A DNA stretch of 64,000 bases from Pseudopithomyces maydicus. Its lineage: Eukaryota; Ascomycota; Dothideomycetes; Pleosporales; Didymosphaeriaceae. Below are positions 39,925-50,571 of this stretch, in pieces. The notes under the pieces are model-generated. The model made no database searches. It saw nothing but the letters and a program-made list of their open reading frames with translations, and was not told where the DNA came from. Position 1 is the stretch's first letter. Each line of letters opens with the position of its first letter. Where the stretch lies: contig JANTUC010000001.1 of NCBI GenBank assembly GCA_026873275.1, positions 1,302,001 to 1,366,000 on the forward strand. The letters run 5' to 3'. The position numbers and the translations under genes were made by a program.

Positions 39925-41549
39925 TCATACCCCCTTTCCCCTTCCATTCCCCTTCCCCTTTCCCCCATCATCATTCCCCGCAACCCTAATCTTCACTCTC
40001 TGTTTCACCCCCCGCCTGCACATCGGGCATTTGCTCTGCGCCACAGGGATGTTTGCATGCCTTACCGGCACTGCAATATCCGCACACCACTGACACATGA
40101 CCATGTGTCCACAGGGCAGCAAGGCCACGTCGGCGATCTGCGAGTAGCACACCTGGCAGTCCAGCTTGAGCGTCATTTGTGCGTCTGTCAGGGGCGGCGG
40201 ACGCGAGGGCTCGTCGAGCGTTTGTATGGGGTCGGAGTGTGGTTCGTGGGCGTGGCGAGCTTGACGGGAGAGAGCCAGGCGGGCGCTTGCGATGGTCGAG
40301 GTTGCGGCTTGGAGGCGGGAGATTTCTTCGGATAAGTGGCCGAGGGATCCACGGAGGACAGACGGTGTGTCGTCGTTGAGAGGGGCAAATAAGGGATCCC
40401 ATGGTGCAGGAGTGCGTTCATCATGAGGGGATGTTTCGTCTTGGATTTCTTGATGGCGGCGGAGAAGGGGAGGGATGTGGCTGGCGACGGAGCCGTTCTG
40501 TTGGCGCGAAAGCTCGCGAGAGTCTCGGAGGACGCCCCAGAGGATCTGCTCTTCTAGTTCGTGGCGTTCTCGACGGGAGAGGTCGTTGAGATGGTGGAGG
40601 CGGGGGTCGCTGGTTTCACCGGTGGCACGGCGCTCTTCGGCTTGACGGTAGCGCTCTTCGGCGCGGTTGTACATGGTGGAGAGGGGGCTTTCGTAGTCAT
40701 CGCGTTGGACGTCTTCTCGGGAACCGAACACACGGACGAGGCGGTCGCGGGCGCGCTGGAGACGGAGCTCGGTGCGGGTGGGCGGCCGCGAGGAAGCTCC
40801 ATTGCTGCTTCTTCGCGGCATGTTTGTGTCTTGTATTTGTGTAGCTGGTGTCTCCGTTACTGGCTCTGCCTCTGCTTCTTCGTCCGAAAGCTCTCCGAGC
40901 AGGTCGTCCAAGGCGTCTTCGATGGTTTGCTGTTCTTGCTGGGGTCTATCTTGCTCCGATGTCAACCTTCTCCTCCTGAAGATGTTCTCTGGCCGCGATG
41001 CGTCGTTCTCCCTGCCAGCCCTCAGCTGGTCGAGGGTCCGAGGGAGAAATCCGGGGCTCACTTCTCTGAACGGCTCTCCTATAACAGCTATGCGCGTCTC
41101 AGTCCCATCTGGATGCTTGACTATCCGGTAGCCCTGGTGGAACTCAAACCAACGCTCGAGGAACTCGGCCTGATCGGGGATGTGTGGTATCTGCGTCTGA
41201 GAGGCCTCAAGCGGGGGATCTGTGGCGGCCAGGCGGTTATTCCAAAACTCTGTCGTATGCGTCAACAGATGATGCTTGAGCCAATCGTGGTTACGTCAAT
41301 AGGAAGCAAACAAGGTGCTGGGTGTGGCTTCGGGGCCAGCGCACCTTTACAAAACCAGCAGTAACTCTGCCACCGGGTACCCCGCTGCACGTATCCCACA
41401 CCGTCAATGTACACGCGGTAGAGGCGCGAGTGGGGACGTTCATCCGCACAGGCGCAACAGCTGGCCGTGCTGGTCAGCCGGCACGACGTTGCGAGCTTGT
41501 GCGGACAGTGAGTGTCTAGGCGCGGGCAATCTGCAGTCAAGGTCCCCAT
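39925..41549 (-). CDS. RING-finger (C3HC4) protein, probable E3 ubiquitin ligase
   Basis: Predicted 509 aa protein. Minus-strand exon 1 is 41549-41345 and exon 2 is 41249-39925; the intron 41344-41250 has GT-AG ends and restores CWFCKEFWNNRLAATDPPL. The N-terminal exon is Cys-rich (ADCPRLDTHCPHKL, CCACADERPHSRLYRVYIDG). Residues about 75-130 contain the conserved block FLERWFEFHQGYRIVKHPDG. The middle is acidic and helical (EDALDDLLGELSDEEAEAEP). The RING is at about residues 433-480: CQVC, LPCGHMVMCQWC and KCPMCRRG fill all eight zinc positions. The end is basic and Gly/Lys-rich. It would bind an E2 enzyme; substrates are unknown. An alternative start six codons upstream (41567) exists; the shorter one is preferred only because its ATGG context is better. 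Confidence 0.83.
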
Positions 41550-41984
41550 TGTAAAAGAGAGCAGCAAAATACAGCTACAGCAAGGAGAGAGAAACGTTGC
41601 AGCGAGCCGATGGCCACGAGTGGTGTAGATAGGTAGTTTGGATGGTGGCGGATTTAAGCTCCCTTGTCGCCGGGGACTCCCATGGGCGGCGGGGCTCTGA
41701 GGGGCGCTCGAAAGGGCCTAGCCAGGCACAGCCGCACTGGTGCACTCTTCATTCCCCAGGTGCCTACAGTGTCGCGAGTTTGACTGTACGGCACTCCTTG
41801 TGTACAGTCACACTCTTGTGCTTCTTCTGCCGTGTATAAATAATGCCCATACTGGAACCTGCGCTCTTTCCCCCACTGCCTTCTCCGGATCTGTAGTCAA
41901 CCGCATCCTGCAACAAGTGTTGGAAGACGAAAGAAAGCCTGGACATCGTCTTCACCGAACAATAATTGCCTGCTTGAAACTTGA
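41550..41984. other. Divergent promoter region, RING / Nudix
   Basis: About 435 bp between divergent genes, containing the TATA element described separately. No other feature seen. Confidence 0.45.
41835..41842 (+). promoter_or_regulatory. TATA box of the Nudix gene
   Basis: TATAAATA lies 143 bp before the first ATG (41985) and 224 bp before the second (42066). It is the only good TATA match in this intergenic region. Confidence 0.45.
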
Positions 41985-43205
41985 ATGGACTCATTGCGTC
42001 AACTTATACAAATCTTCATACAATATCTTCGGCACTTGACAAGCAAGGCCCGATCCACAGTCCCCATGGCCACCACCAGGCTAGACGACACTCGCCCCGA
42101 GAAGACCACGCTGTTCGAAGGCCAGGAGCGGAAATACTTTGAACTTTCTCATGTACAAGACGGCGACGAAAAGATTCTCATCCCTCGCCACCGCCATCTC
42201 GAAGCCGACACCCCCTGCAAAGTTTACCTCCCACACGACCCCCGTTGCACTCGCGAAATCGTCGAAGCCTTCCCCGCCTACACAAAGTGGCTCAAGAATC
42301 TTGCTCGCAACATCCAGCTACAGTCTTCCCCTTCTCATACATTTGCAAAAAGCCCCTTCTTCCTGAAAGCCATCGACCTGCAAGCCCCGACCTGGTTCCC
42401 CAATAGCAAACTCGGCTTCCTCAAAGCCCAGTGCGTCGTCGAAACCAATGCCGCTCCAGGGAAAAATCCGGACTGGATCCCAGGGGCCGTGTTCCTGCGC
42501 GGTGGTAGCGTAGGCGTGCTTGTAAGTTGTTGTTTTCATATATATCTACTCACTAGCTACCTAGTTCACCTCGTCTGACACCTACAGATCATCCTCCAAC
42601 CCTACGATGACGACAACACCCCCAACACAGAGACCCACCAAAACAAACGCAGCAAAAAAGACCCGGAACTCTACTCCATCCTCACACTCCAGCCCCGCAT
42701 CGCAGCCGCCTCTTTCGCCTTCGCAGAGCTCCCCGCCGGCATGCTCGACGCCGCCGGATGTCTCGGGGGCAAAGCCGCGCAAGAAATCAAAGAGGAAGTA
42801 GGTCTCACTGTCCGAGCTGACGATCTCTTCGACATGTCGGCCGCCGCCGTGTCTACCATCCCACAGCTACCTTATTATGATAGTGGGGTAGCTTCGGATC
42901 ATGCTTCGTCCCCCGAGCGCGTAGCAGATGCCATGTATCCCTCTCCCGGTGGGTGCGATGAATCGCTCTCCCTCATGCTGTTGCAGAAGCGGATGCGGCG
43001 TCGGGAGATTGAGGAGTTGAAGGGGCGGGAGACGGGGCTGCGGGGCGAGGGCGAGATGATTAGGTTGAAGGTCGTGCCGTTAGGGGCATTGTGGCGGGAG
43101 GGTGGGAGAGATGCAAAGTGTCTTGCTGCGCTAGGGTTGTATGAGAACTTGAAGAGGGAAGGCGGATTGCCTGAGATGCCTTCGAAGCCGGATGATGTGG
43201 AGTAG
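41985..43205 (+). CDS. Nudix hydrolase, ADP-sugar/UDP-sugar diphosphatase-like
   Basis: Hydrolyses a nucleoside diphosphate linked to a sugar or similar group. Exons 41985-42521 and 42588-43205; intron GTAAGT...CTACAG. Total 384 aa from the first ATG or 357 from the in-frame ATG at 42066, whose CCATGGCC context is stronger. The extra N-terminus MDSLRQLIQIFIQYLRHLTS is amphipathic with basic residues and could be a mitochondrial targeting peptide. The Nudix box is LPAGMLDAAGCLGGKAAQEI followed by KEEVGL: the metal-binding E-x-x-E-E core is intact, while the usual Glu and Arg earlier in the box are Gly and Gln, as tolerated in the NUDX14-like branch. Upstream, WFPNSKLGFLKAQCVVE and GAVFLRGGSVGVL match that branch. 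A long acidic/Ser insert after the box is probably a loop. Confidence 0.83.
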
Positions 43206-43983
43206 GATGGGTGGGTGTCGAGGTATGTGGAAATGGTTTCTGGGGATGTGGTGCTTTGGCGATAGTGTAGATGGTGGTATACCCTTTTTGTCTGTGGTCT
43301 CAATACTCTTTTGTGGTTTTTCTACTGGTGCTTTGATATAGCACACAACTTCTGATCTTTCATTCCTAATAGACCCAAATGCATGCCGCCTCTAATCGTA
43401 CAGTGAATCATGTTTCAGAACCAGGAGTACTTTATTGTCTAATCCTTTTCACCGTTGCACATGTCTACTACAACATTTATATGCAGATCCTCCAAGGCTT
43501 AGCATCTGTTATTTATCTCGCCTGAGTTTTCTTTTCTATCTCGTTTCAATGGGGTCTTCTTCCTTGTCAAAAGACACCCAAATGAGCCACCGCATTCTGA
43601 TTAATGCTCGACAAACCATGAGTCAAGAGACACGATACAAGAGTTTACAGGTACCATGTGAAGAAAATCACGCTACGGGAAGCATGCCGTAGTATACGTC
43701 ATGCGGGGGCGGATGCGGGGTAAGTTTACCTTCTTTGTAGGCAAATAGATGTATCTTTGCACTGATTGAGCGAACGGGTTCATATAAAAAGGAGGAAGAG
43801 GTGTAGTCTTGCGGAATTGTTTTCAATTGGTCCCGGCTCGGACGTGGAGAGTAACAAAACGACATATGGCTGTTACAACGGCTGCATCTTTGCAACGCCA
43901 TATTGAGTTGATCGCAGGCCTGATGCTCTTTTTACACTGATACACCTATCAACACTTCCATCTTCAATTAATATCTATTCACA
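43206..43983. other. Intergenic with cupin promoter
   Basis: About 780 bp with no gene. TATAAAAA at 43783-43790 lies 194 bp before the cupin ATG and may be its TATA box. The frame 43435-43692 is not protein-like. Confidence 0.45.
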
Positions 43984-44769
43984 ATGCCTACCTCGACATC
44001 CACCCTGCTCAACAACATCAGCCTCAACCGCACCGCGAAACCAAAATCTTACACACTCCCCCCGACCCCGCTCATTCCCAACTCCCCTCACCCGCTCCTC
44101 CACTACCCTTCCCTCCTGCTTCCCACCGTCTCAGACCCAAACTTCACCTGCACAACGCTCTACGACCTCTATCGCTCCAACGGGTGGACACCGCAATGGG
44201 TCGCCCGCTACGGCGCAACACAGCCTTCGCACTACCACTCCACCGCGCACGAAGTCATGGTCGTCATCGCGGGTGAAGGGGCCACAATCCGTTTCGGTGT
44301 CGCAGATCAGGATGCTACATCTCCATCTCAATCTTCTCCCTCCATCCATGAAAAAGGCAACGACGAACATGGTGAGAATGACGCCGGTGCCCACGAACCC
44401 GGCGGAATCACCCTTACCGCTCACAAAGGCGACGTATTCATCGTGCCTGCGGGCGTTGCGCACAAGACGTACGATCCGCGTCCTGGACCTCCGCTGCCTA
44501 TCGCGTTTTTTCAGTGTAAAGATGAAGATGGGAATGTCATACGTGAAGAGGGGAAGGCGAGAGCTTTCTTTGCAGGCGTGGAAACAGGGAGGGAGTTCAT
44601 GATGATGGGGGCGTATCCGGATGGGGATGAGTGGGATTTTAAGGTTGGAGGGGAGCACGCAGGGAGGGAGAGGGAGGTTTGGGGGTTGCCAATTCCTGAG
44701 AAGGATCCGGTGTTGGGGATAGATAGGGAGGGGTTGGTAGGGTTATGGAAAGGAGGTGGGAGAGCATGA
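43984..44769 (+). CDS. Cupin-domain protein (YjlB-like)
   Basis: Single-exon frame of 261 aa, probably cytosolic. The cupin barrel is clear: motif 1 is QPSHYHSTAHEVMVVIAGEG with three potential metal-binding His and a Glu, and motif 2 is KGDVFIVPAGVAHKTYD with the last His. The N-terminal part TLPPTPLIPNSPHPLLHYPS followed by WTPQWVARYG resembles the bacterial YjlB family, as does VHY-type spacing. Between the two motifs is an insertion of about 35 residues rich in Ser, Glu, His and Asn (HEKGNDEHGENDAGAHEPGG), probably a disordered loop. The C-terminus has FMMMGAYPDGDEWDF, typical for this group. The activity of the family is not established. ATG context ACAATGCC and a T/C-rich leader support the start. 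Confidence 0.88.
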   Translation: MPTSTSTLLNNISLNRTAKPKSYTLPPTPLIPNSPHPLLHYPSLLLPTVSDPNFTCTTLYDLYRSNGWTPQWVARYGATQPSHYHSTAHEVMVVIAGEGATIRFGVADQDATSPSQSSPSIHEKGNDEHGENDAGAHEPGGITLTAHKGDVFIVPAGVAHKTYDPRPGPPLPIAFFQCKDEDGNVIREEGKARAFFAGVETGREFMMMGAYPDGDEWDFKVGGEHAGREREVWGLPIPEKDPVLGIDREGLVGLWKGGGRA

Positions 44770-45217
44770 TGATAGGAATGAGGGTTGTTGAGAGAGGGAG
44801 GTAGTAGGAAGGTGGCCATCCATTCAGCTTTGCGGTATAGAGTCGATCTGAAATTGCTTTTGGTGATGAAAAGTGCATGGCATTGGTGACATGCGATGAC
44901 ACGTACGATTGCCTATCCGAGTGGCGAGTAGATATGACAGGTGACATTCGATCCAGGAACATTTTGAGCCATATCCCGACAGTTTGGATCGTTCCTTCAG
45001 GCGTACGGGTACCGTACCACATGCAGAACCTATCCCGTATCTGCGGAGTCAACGCCATCGTTTTCGATACTTCGGCTGCTACGGCAGCCGCCAAACCGAG
45101 CCGAACCGAGCCGCCTGCGCAACTTGGCACGTTTGTAGTCTGCCATTGGAAACTCTGTATGGGTACCAGTAACGAGCTCTGCGGAGGAGAGAAGACCGCC
45201 ATCAATCCAGCATAGCT
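44770..45217. other. Convergent intergenic region
   Basis: About 450 bp between converging genes. Open frames on both strands (44877-45215, 44639-45205) lack protein character. Nothing else seen. Confidence 0.5.
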
Positions 45218-47496
45218 TCAGATTCGGAAGCTGCTGTACATCTGAGAATTATCATCTTGAATCCAGGTCATAAGCTCTTGGTACACGTTTGCCCCGTCAT
45301 TAGGTAACACCTGCCGGCCTTGGCGAGCATCGAACCGTGCATCTGTTGTGCTTGTGAAAAAGTTCGGCGCGATGTTTGACGGGCCATTCGAGTAAGCTTG
45401 TGGTGGAGAGGCCAGACTCGCTAAGAAGCGATCAATAAGAATCTTCAGATCTTTCAAGACCTGCAAGCAATCTCGCTCGTAATTTGTCCCTGTTCGGGAC
45501 TGCCGCGCGAACACGTCAATAGCGAAATCAATTTCGTCAGAAGCTTCCAAATTGTTTCGCAGCACGCGGTTCAACAGGAGCATGACAGCTGCATTGAATA
45601 CGAAGTGAAGGCCTGCTTGCAAGAGCCTTCTGCTGTTGTACAGCTGCATGACCCACTGTGCTAGATGGATATTGCGGAGAGCGGCCTTTGAGCAGGCGTC
45701 AATGTGGTTAAATTGGGGCTGCTGCTCCAGGTTCCAACTGCAGGCATTCATATAGCGTTCTGCCACAGCGCGCTTAACAGCCATGAGCAGAATTGGACGA
45801 ATTGTAATGATGATCAACTGAGGGATTGCCTGTTAGTGATAAATCGGCAACATGGGAAACGAACTTACCTGGTTATGCGCCATGTGTAATAAGCAACAGG
45901 CAGGATCCGAACTAGGCTGATCCGATGGCATTTGGAGTGAGGCTGGTAAGTTCGAGAGCCAGTCTCTCAGCATTCTTATTGGCTTTTCAATATCTGGAGC
46001 TGTGGGGTATGCGTCCAATTTTCTAGGCGCTACTTTGTAGGTCTCGCAGACGATGAAGCCAGAGATACGTGCAAGCTTTACGTGAGCTCGAAGACCAGCA
46101 GATGGTGGTAAGTTACTACGCGAATCAGCCTATGATCTCGTCTTTGAAGGTGGGAATTCTCACGGTGCTTCCATAGGCAAGGGAAGCCGGATAGCCTCAT
46201 CGACAAGGGTTGGTGGTCTACCCATCAAGCAACTCAGCCACCGATCGAGGACATAGACAGTCCAGAATACTCGCTTGCTCGCCTCGTCTACGCAGTGTCT
46301 AGCTGCACCATGGGTTATAGCAATATGCATTGCCAGACTGATATACACATAAGCAGCATCACGGCGATTAATCTCGATGAGGTAGAGAGACATTAGTGCG
46401 AGCACAGGCACATCTCTCATCGTGAATCGCACTGTGTCCAGAGGATTCCCCAAGAGAATCCTAGCTCGCTTGAAGTATGCGTCACCCGCATGTATTTCGC
46501 CCTGATGGAGTGACTGATTGAGTACCTGTGCTGCAAGAGCAAAGCAAACGTGATTGAAAGCGAGGTAGCGATAGCGATCTGAAGTCGCTGCCTCGGATTG
46601 GGATATAGTTAATGTGATGGCTTCCGGCATGGAACTGAGATCGCCCCAATAGTAGATCCCTCCAGAAGAGAAATCCCCATTGCCGTCTTGGATATGGCAT
46701 CGTAATTCTGCCAGCATCATGATCATCTCGGTGCGTGTGGGCAGCCAGAACGGATCCACGTCCAAATTAATGAGTGGTCGCGAGTCGAAAGTTTGGTATC
46801 GACCTAGGGAGGCAACGAAACTTGATCCATCTCCCGGAACGGTAGCTCCAGGCTCTGGGACGAATGCCAGCGGCACAAGCGTCAGCATAAAAGCTTTCAG
46901 CAGATCCAGAAAAGTTGCGCCAGACGTCTCGCCCAGATACCTCATGTTTCCGTCTGGATCGAAAAGCATTCGGCCTTCTGCTGGCTCGCTCTCATCGATT
47001 CCAGATGGATCCGAGTACAGGGATGCAGCGGGCGGTGTTCCGCCAATCTCGACCGTATGCAGCAGGTCATCTCTAGTGGTCTTGTCGGGTACGGCTGTCT
47101 GGAGGCAACGTTCCAGGTGACCACACTTTTTGCGCAGTCGTTCCAACTCTTCCCGCAGCACCGATCCTTTGAGAGGCTCTTCGGCAGGGTAAATGCATTC
47201 TCTCGAACTCCCCCGACATTGTTGACAGGGCTGGTCTCCTACCAATTGGCAAAAATGGTGAGTGCATGTTCCACAACTGACATGCATCTACGGAATTGAA
47301 TGCACTTACCCGAGCATTTCACACGTCGAACATTGCAGCTATTACACCTGTGGCGAGTCAAATCCTGGCGCTGATCGCTCAATCCGGATGCGGTAGTAAC
47401 CTACGCGCGAGCCACGCGTTTCCTATTCTCGGGCGCAACCTTGCGGCGTCTTGGGTTCACAGGAAGGCGCTGCGTGCGTGCCGAGTCGTCCTGCAT
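45218..47496 (-). CDS. Zn2Cys6 fungal transcription factor (Fungal_trans domain)
   Basis: Nuclear regulator, 683 aa, five minus-strand exons: 47496-47405, 47347-47310, 47238-46164, 46115-45869, 45817-45218. The tiny second exon is needed: joining gives NRKRVARACNSCNVRRVKC and then SGDQPCQQCRGSSRECIYP. This is a complete binuclear zinc cluster (Cys32, 35, 42, 48, 51, 58) preceded by a basic stretch. A short coiled coil follows (REELERLRKKCGHLERCL). Residues about 175-420 are the middle homology region with SKRVFWTVYVLDRWLSCLMG and RPPTLVDEAIRLPLP, the standard Fungal_trans signature. The C-terminal third is helical. The start gives MQDDSARTQRLPVNPRRRKV, typical of this class. It is divergent from the glycosidase-like gene with only 269 bp between starts, so control of that gene is a reasonable guess. 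Confidence 0.9.
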
Positions 47497-47765
47497 CTCG
47501 AGGTGGGCAGCCGGGACCTGTTCCCGCTAGCAGCATGACGCGTGGAGTGAATTGTGATGGGTTGTGGAGACAGTTTGCAGGGAGGAGATCTGGGGCAGCC
47601 TGGACAGGATTAGCGCTGGATGGCGTACCCGTATTGGAACGACGCAATGCGAAGTCACGTGGAATCTGAGACTGGGCACCTACAGATCGAGACCTTCCGC
47701 AGCTATGAATAGGACCGCCTGTCATCTTTGGTGTTCCAGTTGCGGCTGAGGAAGTAAGATTCAAA
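47497..47765. promoter_or_regulatory. Bidirectional promoter: Zn2Cys6 regulator / glycosidase-like gene
   Basis: 269 bp between the two ATGs. It contains several CGG/CCG triplets, the half-sites used by Zn2Cys6 proteins: CCGG near 47511, and CCG triplets near 47696 and 47712. These are too common in GC-balanced DNA to be called operators with confidence. Confidence 0.4.
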
Positions 47766-50033
47766 ATGGGAGACTTCATATCCGAGGCTGAGCCCCAAGA
47801 AAAGAAACAACCCGACGGCGATGACGACATCCGCGACTATTCGCAGCCAGTGAGCTTCGACCTGCAGATCGAGAAGCCAAAGAAAACAATTGACATTGGG
47901 AGAGACGGCACATCGCTCTCGCTGGACCCATGTGGAAGGGTACGATTCTCCTCTTTATATCACTGCAGTACAACGATCAAAGGTCTAAGTCCTTGATGCC
48001 CACAAGTGACGCATGACACTGGGAAGACATGACTCTAAGCTAGAAATTCTCGATTAGCCTTATGGCTGAACATATACTAACACTCGGAAAAGATTTTGCA
48101 AGCAAGCACCTTTCACCCAACCCACGGAATCATTGTTGCCGTCCCTTTTGCCCAATTCGATGGGTCTAAATTTTACTGTCCGACCTACGTCCGCTCCTAC
48201 CGAAAGCGCATGCTCCAATGCATCCAGGATAATAGTCCAGGCCTTGGTTTCGATATAGGTCGCTATGTCAAACGAGTATGGGTGAATATTCCTAAGGCCA
48301 ATGTAGCTACTTTCACGTTCAGCGTCGATGCCTTCGTTGAGGTCCTTTTGCGCGTGGAAGTGCTCGAAGGTGGCGACATCCTGCAAAGTGTGACCGTAAC
48401 GAATAAGAGCACCAGGAGCTCAGATTTGCCATGGAGCATCAATCTGAGCGCAAGTATCAACCGCGCATCCTACGGGCAGCTCACTGAAGGCGGACCGATC
48501 CCGCTGCCAAAGTCCCATAATGTTCTCCTACCTGGCTCGCATGACCATGTTAATATCGTAAACCCAGAGCTAGATGCGCAGATGGCATTTTCCTGGGACA
48601 TCGAAAACGTCGAGGAACCGTCTGGATGGCCATCTGATGGCCTGGAAACCTACGACAGCCCCCTAGAGCTACGCATACCTCAACGCTTCCAACTCGCGCC
48701 CTTGGCCTCGCAAGCCATGGAGTGTAGGTTTCGCCTCCTCTCTCACATTCAACCTTTTCAATTCGAGCCTCGAATATGCCAAAAGCGAAGTGTGCCCAGG
48801 AACGTAGAATATGAGCCGGAATCGTCTCCATGGAAGCACGCCACCACGCTGACAACTTACATTCTCCGCCGCAATGTTGACTACATTCTCGCCAACTGCA
48901 CGATACCCGTATCCCCGGAGGTCACCTGTATCATCACCGACCACGTCGCGCTTCCCCTCGGCTGGAACCGGGACAACTACTGGCAGCTGCGTCTCTTGTA
49001 CACCACGTACACACATGCCTCAATGCTCTTGCATGCCCCTTATGCATCTCATTACGCATCACGCATTTGCTCCATAGCAAAAGGCCACTTGAACTGGGTG
49101 TTCCGCCTCGCACAGCGGCCACACGGCTACTGGCACCGCTCGTACCTTGCGACCGGCCGCCCCAAGGACGGAGGCGTCTTCCAGCTCGACCAACAATGCT
49201 ACCCACTCCTCGAACTATGCGACTTCGTGTCGCATTTTCCCTCTGAAATAGCCCTCGCGAAGGAGATCCTAGACGAAGACGTTGTGACACAAGTGCTTTC
49301 GCTCTTAGCCTCGAAGCGTTCCAAAGAGACCGGTCTCTGGCCTACAGACGAAACGCCAGGCGATGACGCAGTGGCGTACCCGCATCATTTCTCCTCCCAC
49401 GTGCTACTCTGGTACACGTTGGAGCAATTGGCGAAGGTCTACGCCCAGCTGCATGGCCCGGAACACCCTTCGTGCGAGCAACTCGCTGGACTCGCAGCCG
49501 CGCTGAGGACGGACACGCTGAGATGCTTTACTGTCACGCAGCCTGGTACTGGGCACTCCATGTTCGCGTACTTGACAGACGGCAACGGCGCGCACACGCT
49601 CTACCACGATGCGAACGATGTACCTACCCTGCTTGCATCGCCTGCACACTGGGGATTCGTCCGCGAGCCAGCCGAGCTGGAAGCGTGGCATAACACGCTG
49701 GCATTTGGGCTATCTGCTGCAAATGAGCAGGGTTACTGCGCTGAAGGGGAGTACCCGGGCCTAGGTAGCGTGCACTCGCCCGGAGCATGGGTGCTAGGGT
49801 ACTATCAGGAGCTTGCGTATGCGGCACTGATAAGAGATGAGAGCGGGATGAAGACAGCGTGGAGGAAGGTGAGGAAGGGGATGCAGTGGGATGGAACGTT
49901 TAGCGAGGCGGTGGATCCGTGGTCGGGGGAATGCACTAGTAAGGCGTGGTTCAGTTGGCCGGGTAGTATGCTTGGGGCTTTGATCGTGGAGCTGAGGAGG
50001 GAGAGCCTGGAGGATGTATTGCTGGATGCGTAG
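47766..50033 (+). CDS. Six-hairpin glycosidase-like protein (GH125-like), cytosolic
   Basis: Predicted 704 aa. Exons 47766-47939 and 48093-50033; the intron is long for this window (153 nt) and ends with CTAAC 15 nt before the AG. Residues about 30-280 form a beta-rich N-terminal domain (HGIIVAVPFAQFDGSKFYCP, VEVLEGGDILQSVTVTNKST). Residues about 300-690 look like an (alpha/alpha)6 barrel: ALPLGWNRDNYWQLRLLYTT with the RD pair used by such barrels to hold sugar, HGYWHRSYLATGRPKDGGVF, LDQQCYPLLELCDF, ETGLWPTDETPGDD, HTLYHDANDVPTLLA, and FSEAVDPWSGECTSKAWFSW near the end. This resembles GH125/GH15-type barrels, but I cannot fix the family or the sugar. There is no signal peptide, so an intracellular substrate is implied. 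It is divergent from the Zn2Cys6 regulator. Confidence 0.7.
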
Positions 50034-50571
50034 GGTTTGGAGAATGGTTAGGCTGAGCGGGGCGTCGGTGAAGGGATACAGGTACAGAATGTGGGATAGA
50101 CTATCAGGTTGAGATGCAGGTATGGTAAAAGTACACGATTTTGCTTTTTCTCATGGCGGTTTCTCTGGCGTTGTGGCTATGAATTGATTAGATTTTCATG
50201 AAATTGATGAATGGACTGAACACAGACATGGTGATGCAGTGTTGGAGTCACAACATAGTCAAGTTGTACTGGCATTTCGCCTGCGATCACATTTTTATAA
50301 CAGAAACTTGTCGACAGTATGATATTTACAGTCCCTGAGTTGTAATTTAGCAAATATACTGTATGTTTTGTGATGAGCGTAGGTTGATGTCGAGCGATAT
50401 GATTAACTAGCACATCCTTGCAACCCGTGTAGTAATTTCGGATGCATGGGTCTTTAAAGCTGTCGCTTGCCAGCTGTGATTGGGGTGTAGGTCGAGAACA
50501 CTACTCCCACTTCATATATACTAATTGGGTATCTCTTGGTGTGTACAGTATGGGTAAAACGCAGCCAGTTC
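50034..50571. other. Convergent intergenic region
   Basis: About 540 bp, AT-rich in its second half, between converging genes. No gene or repeat seen. Confidence 0.5.

Noticed and set aside
47347..47403. C2H2-finger-like residues (DLTRHRC) before the Zn2Cys6 cluster
   Set aside because: They lie in an intron with GTAGGT...CACAG ends; splicing gives the standard RVARACNSC junction, and no first Cys pair of a C2H2 finger exists.
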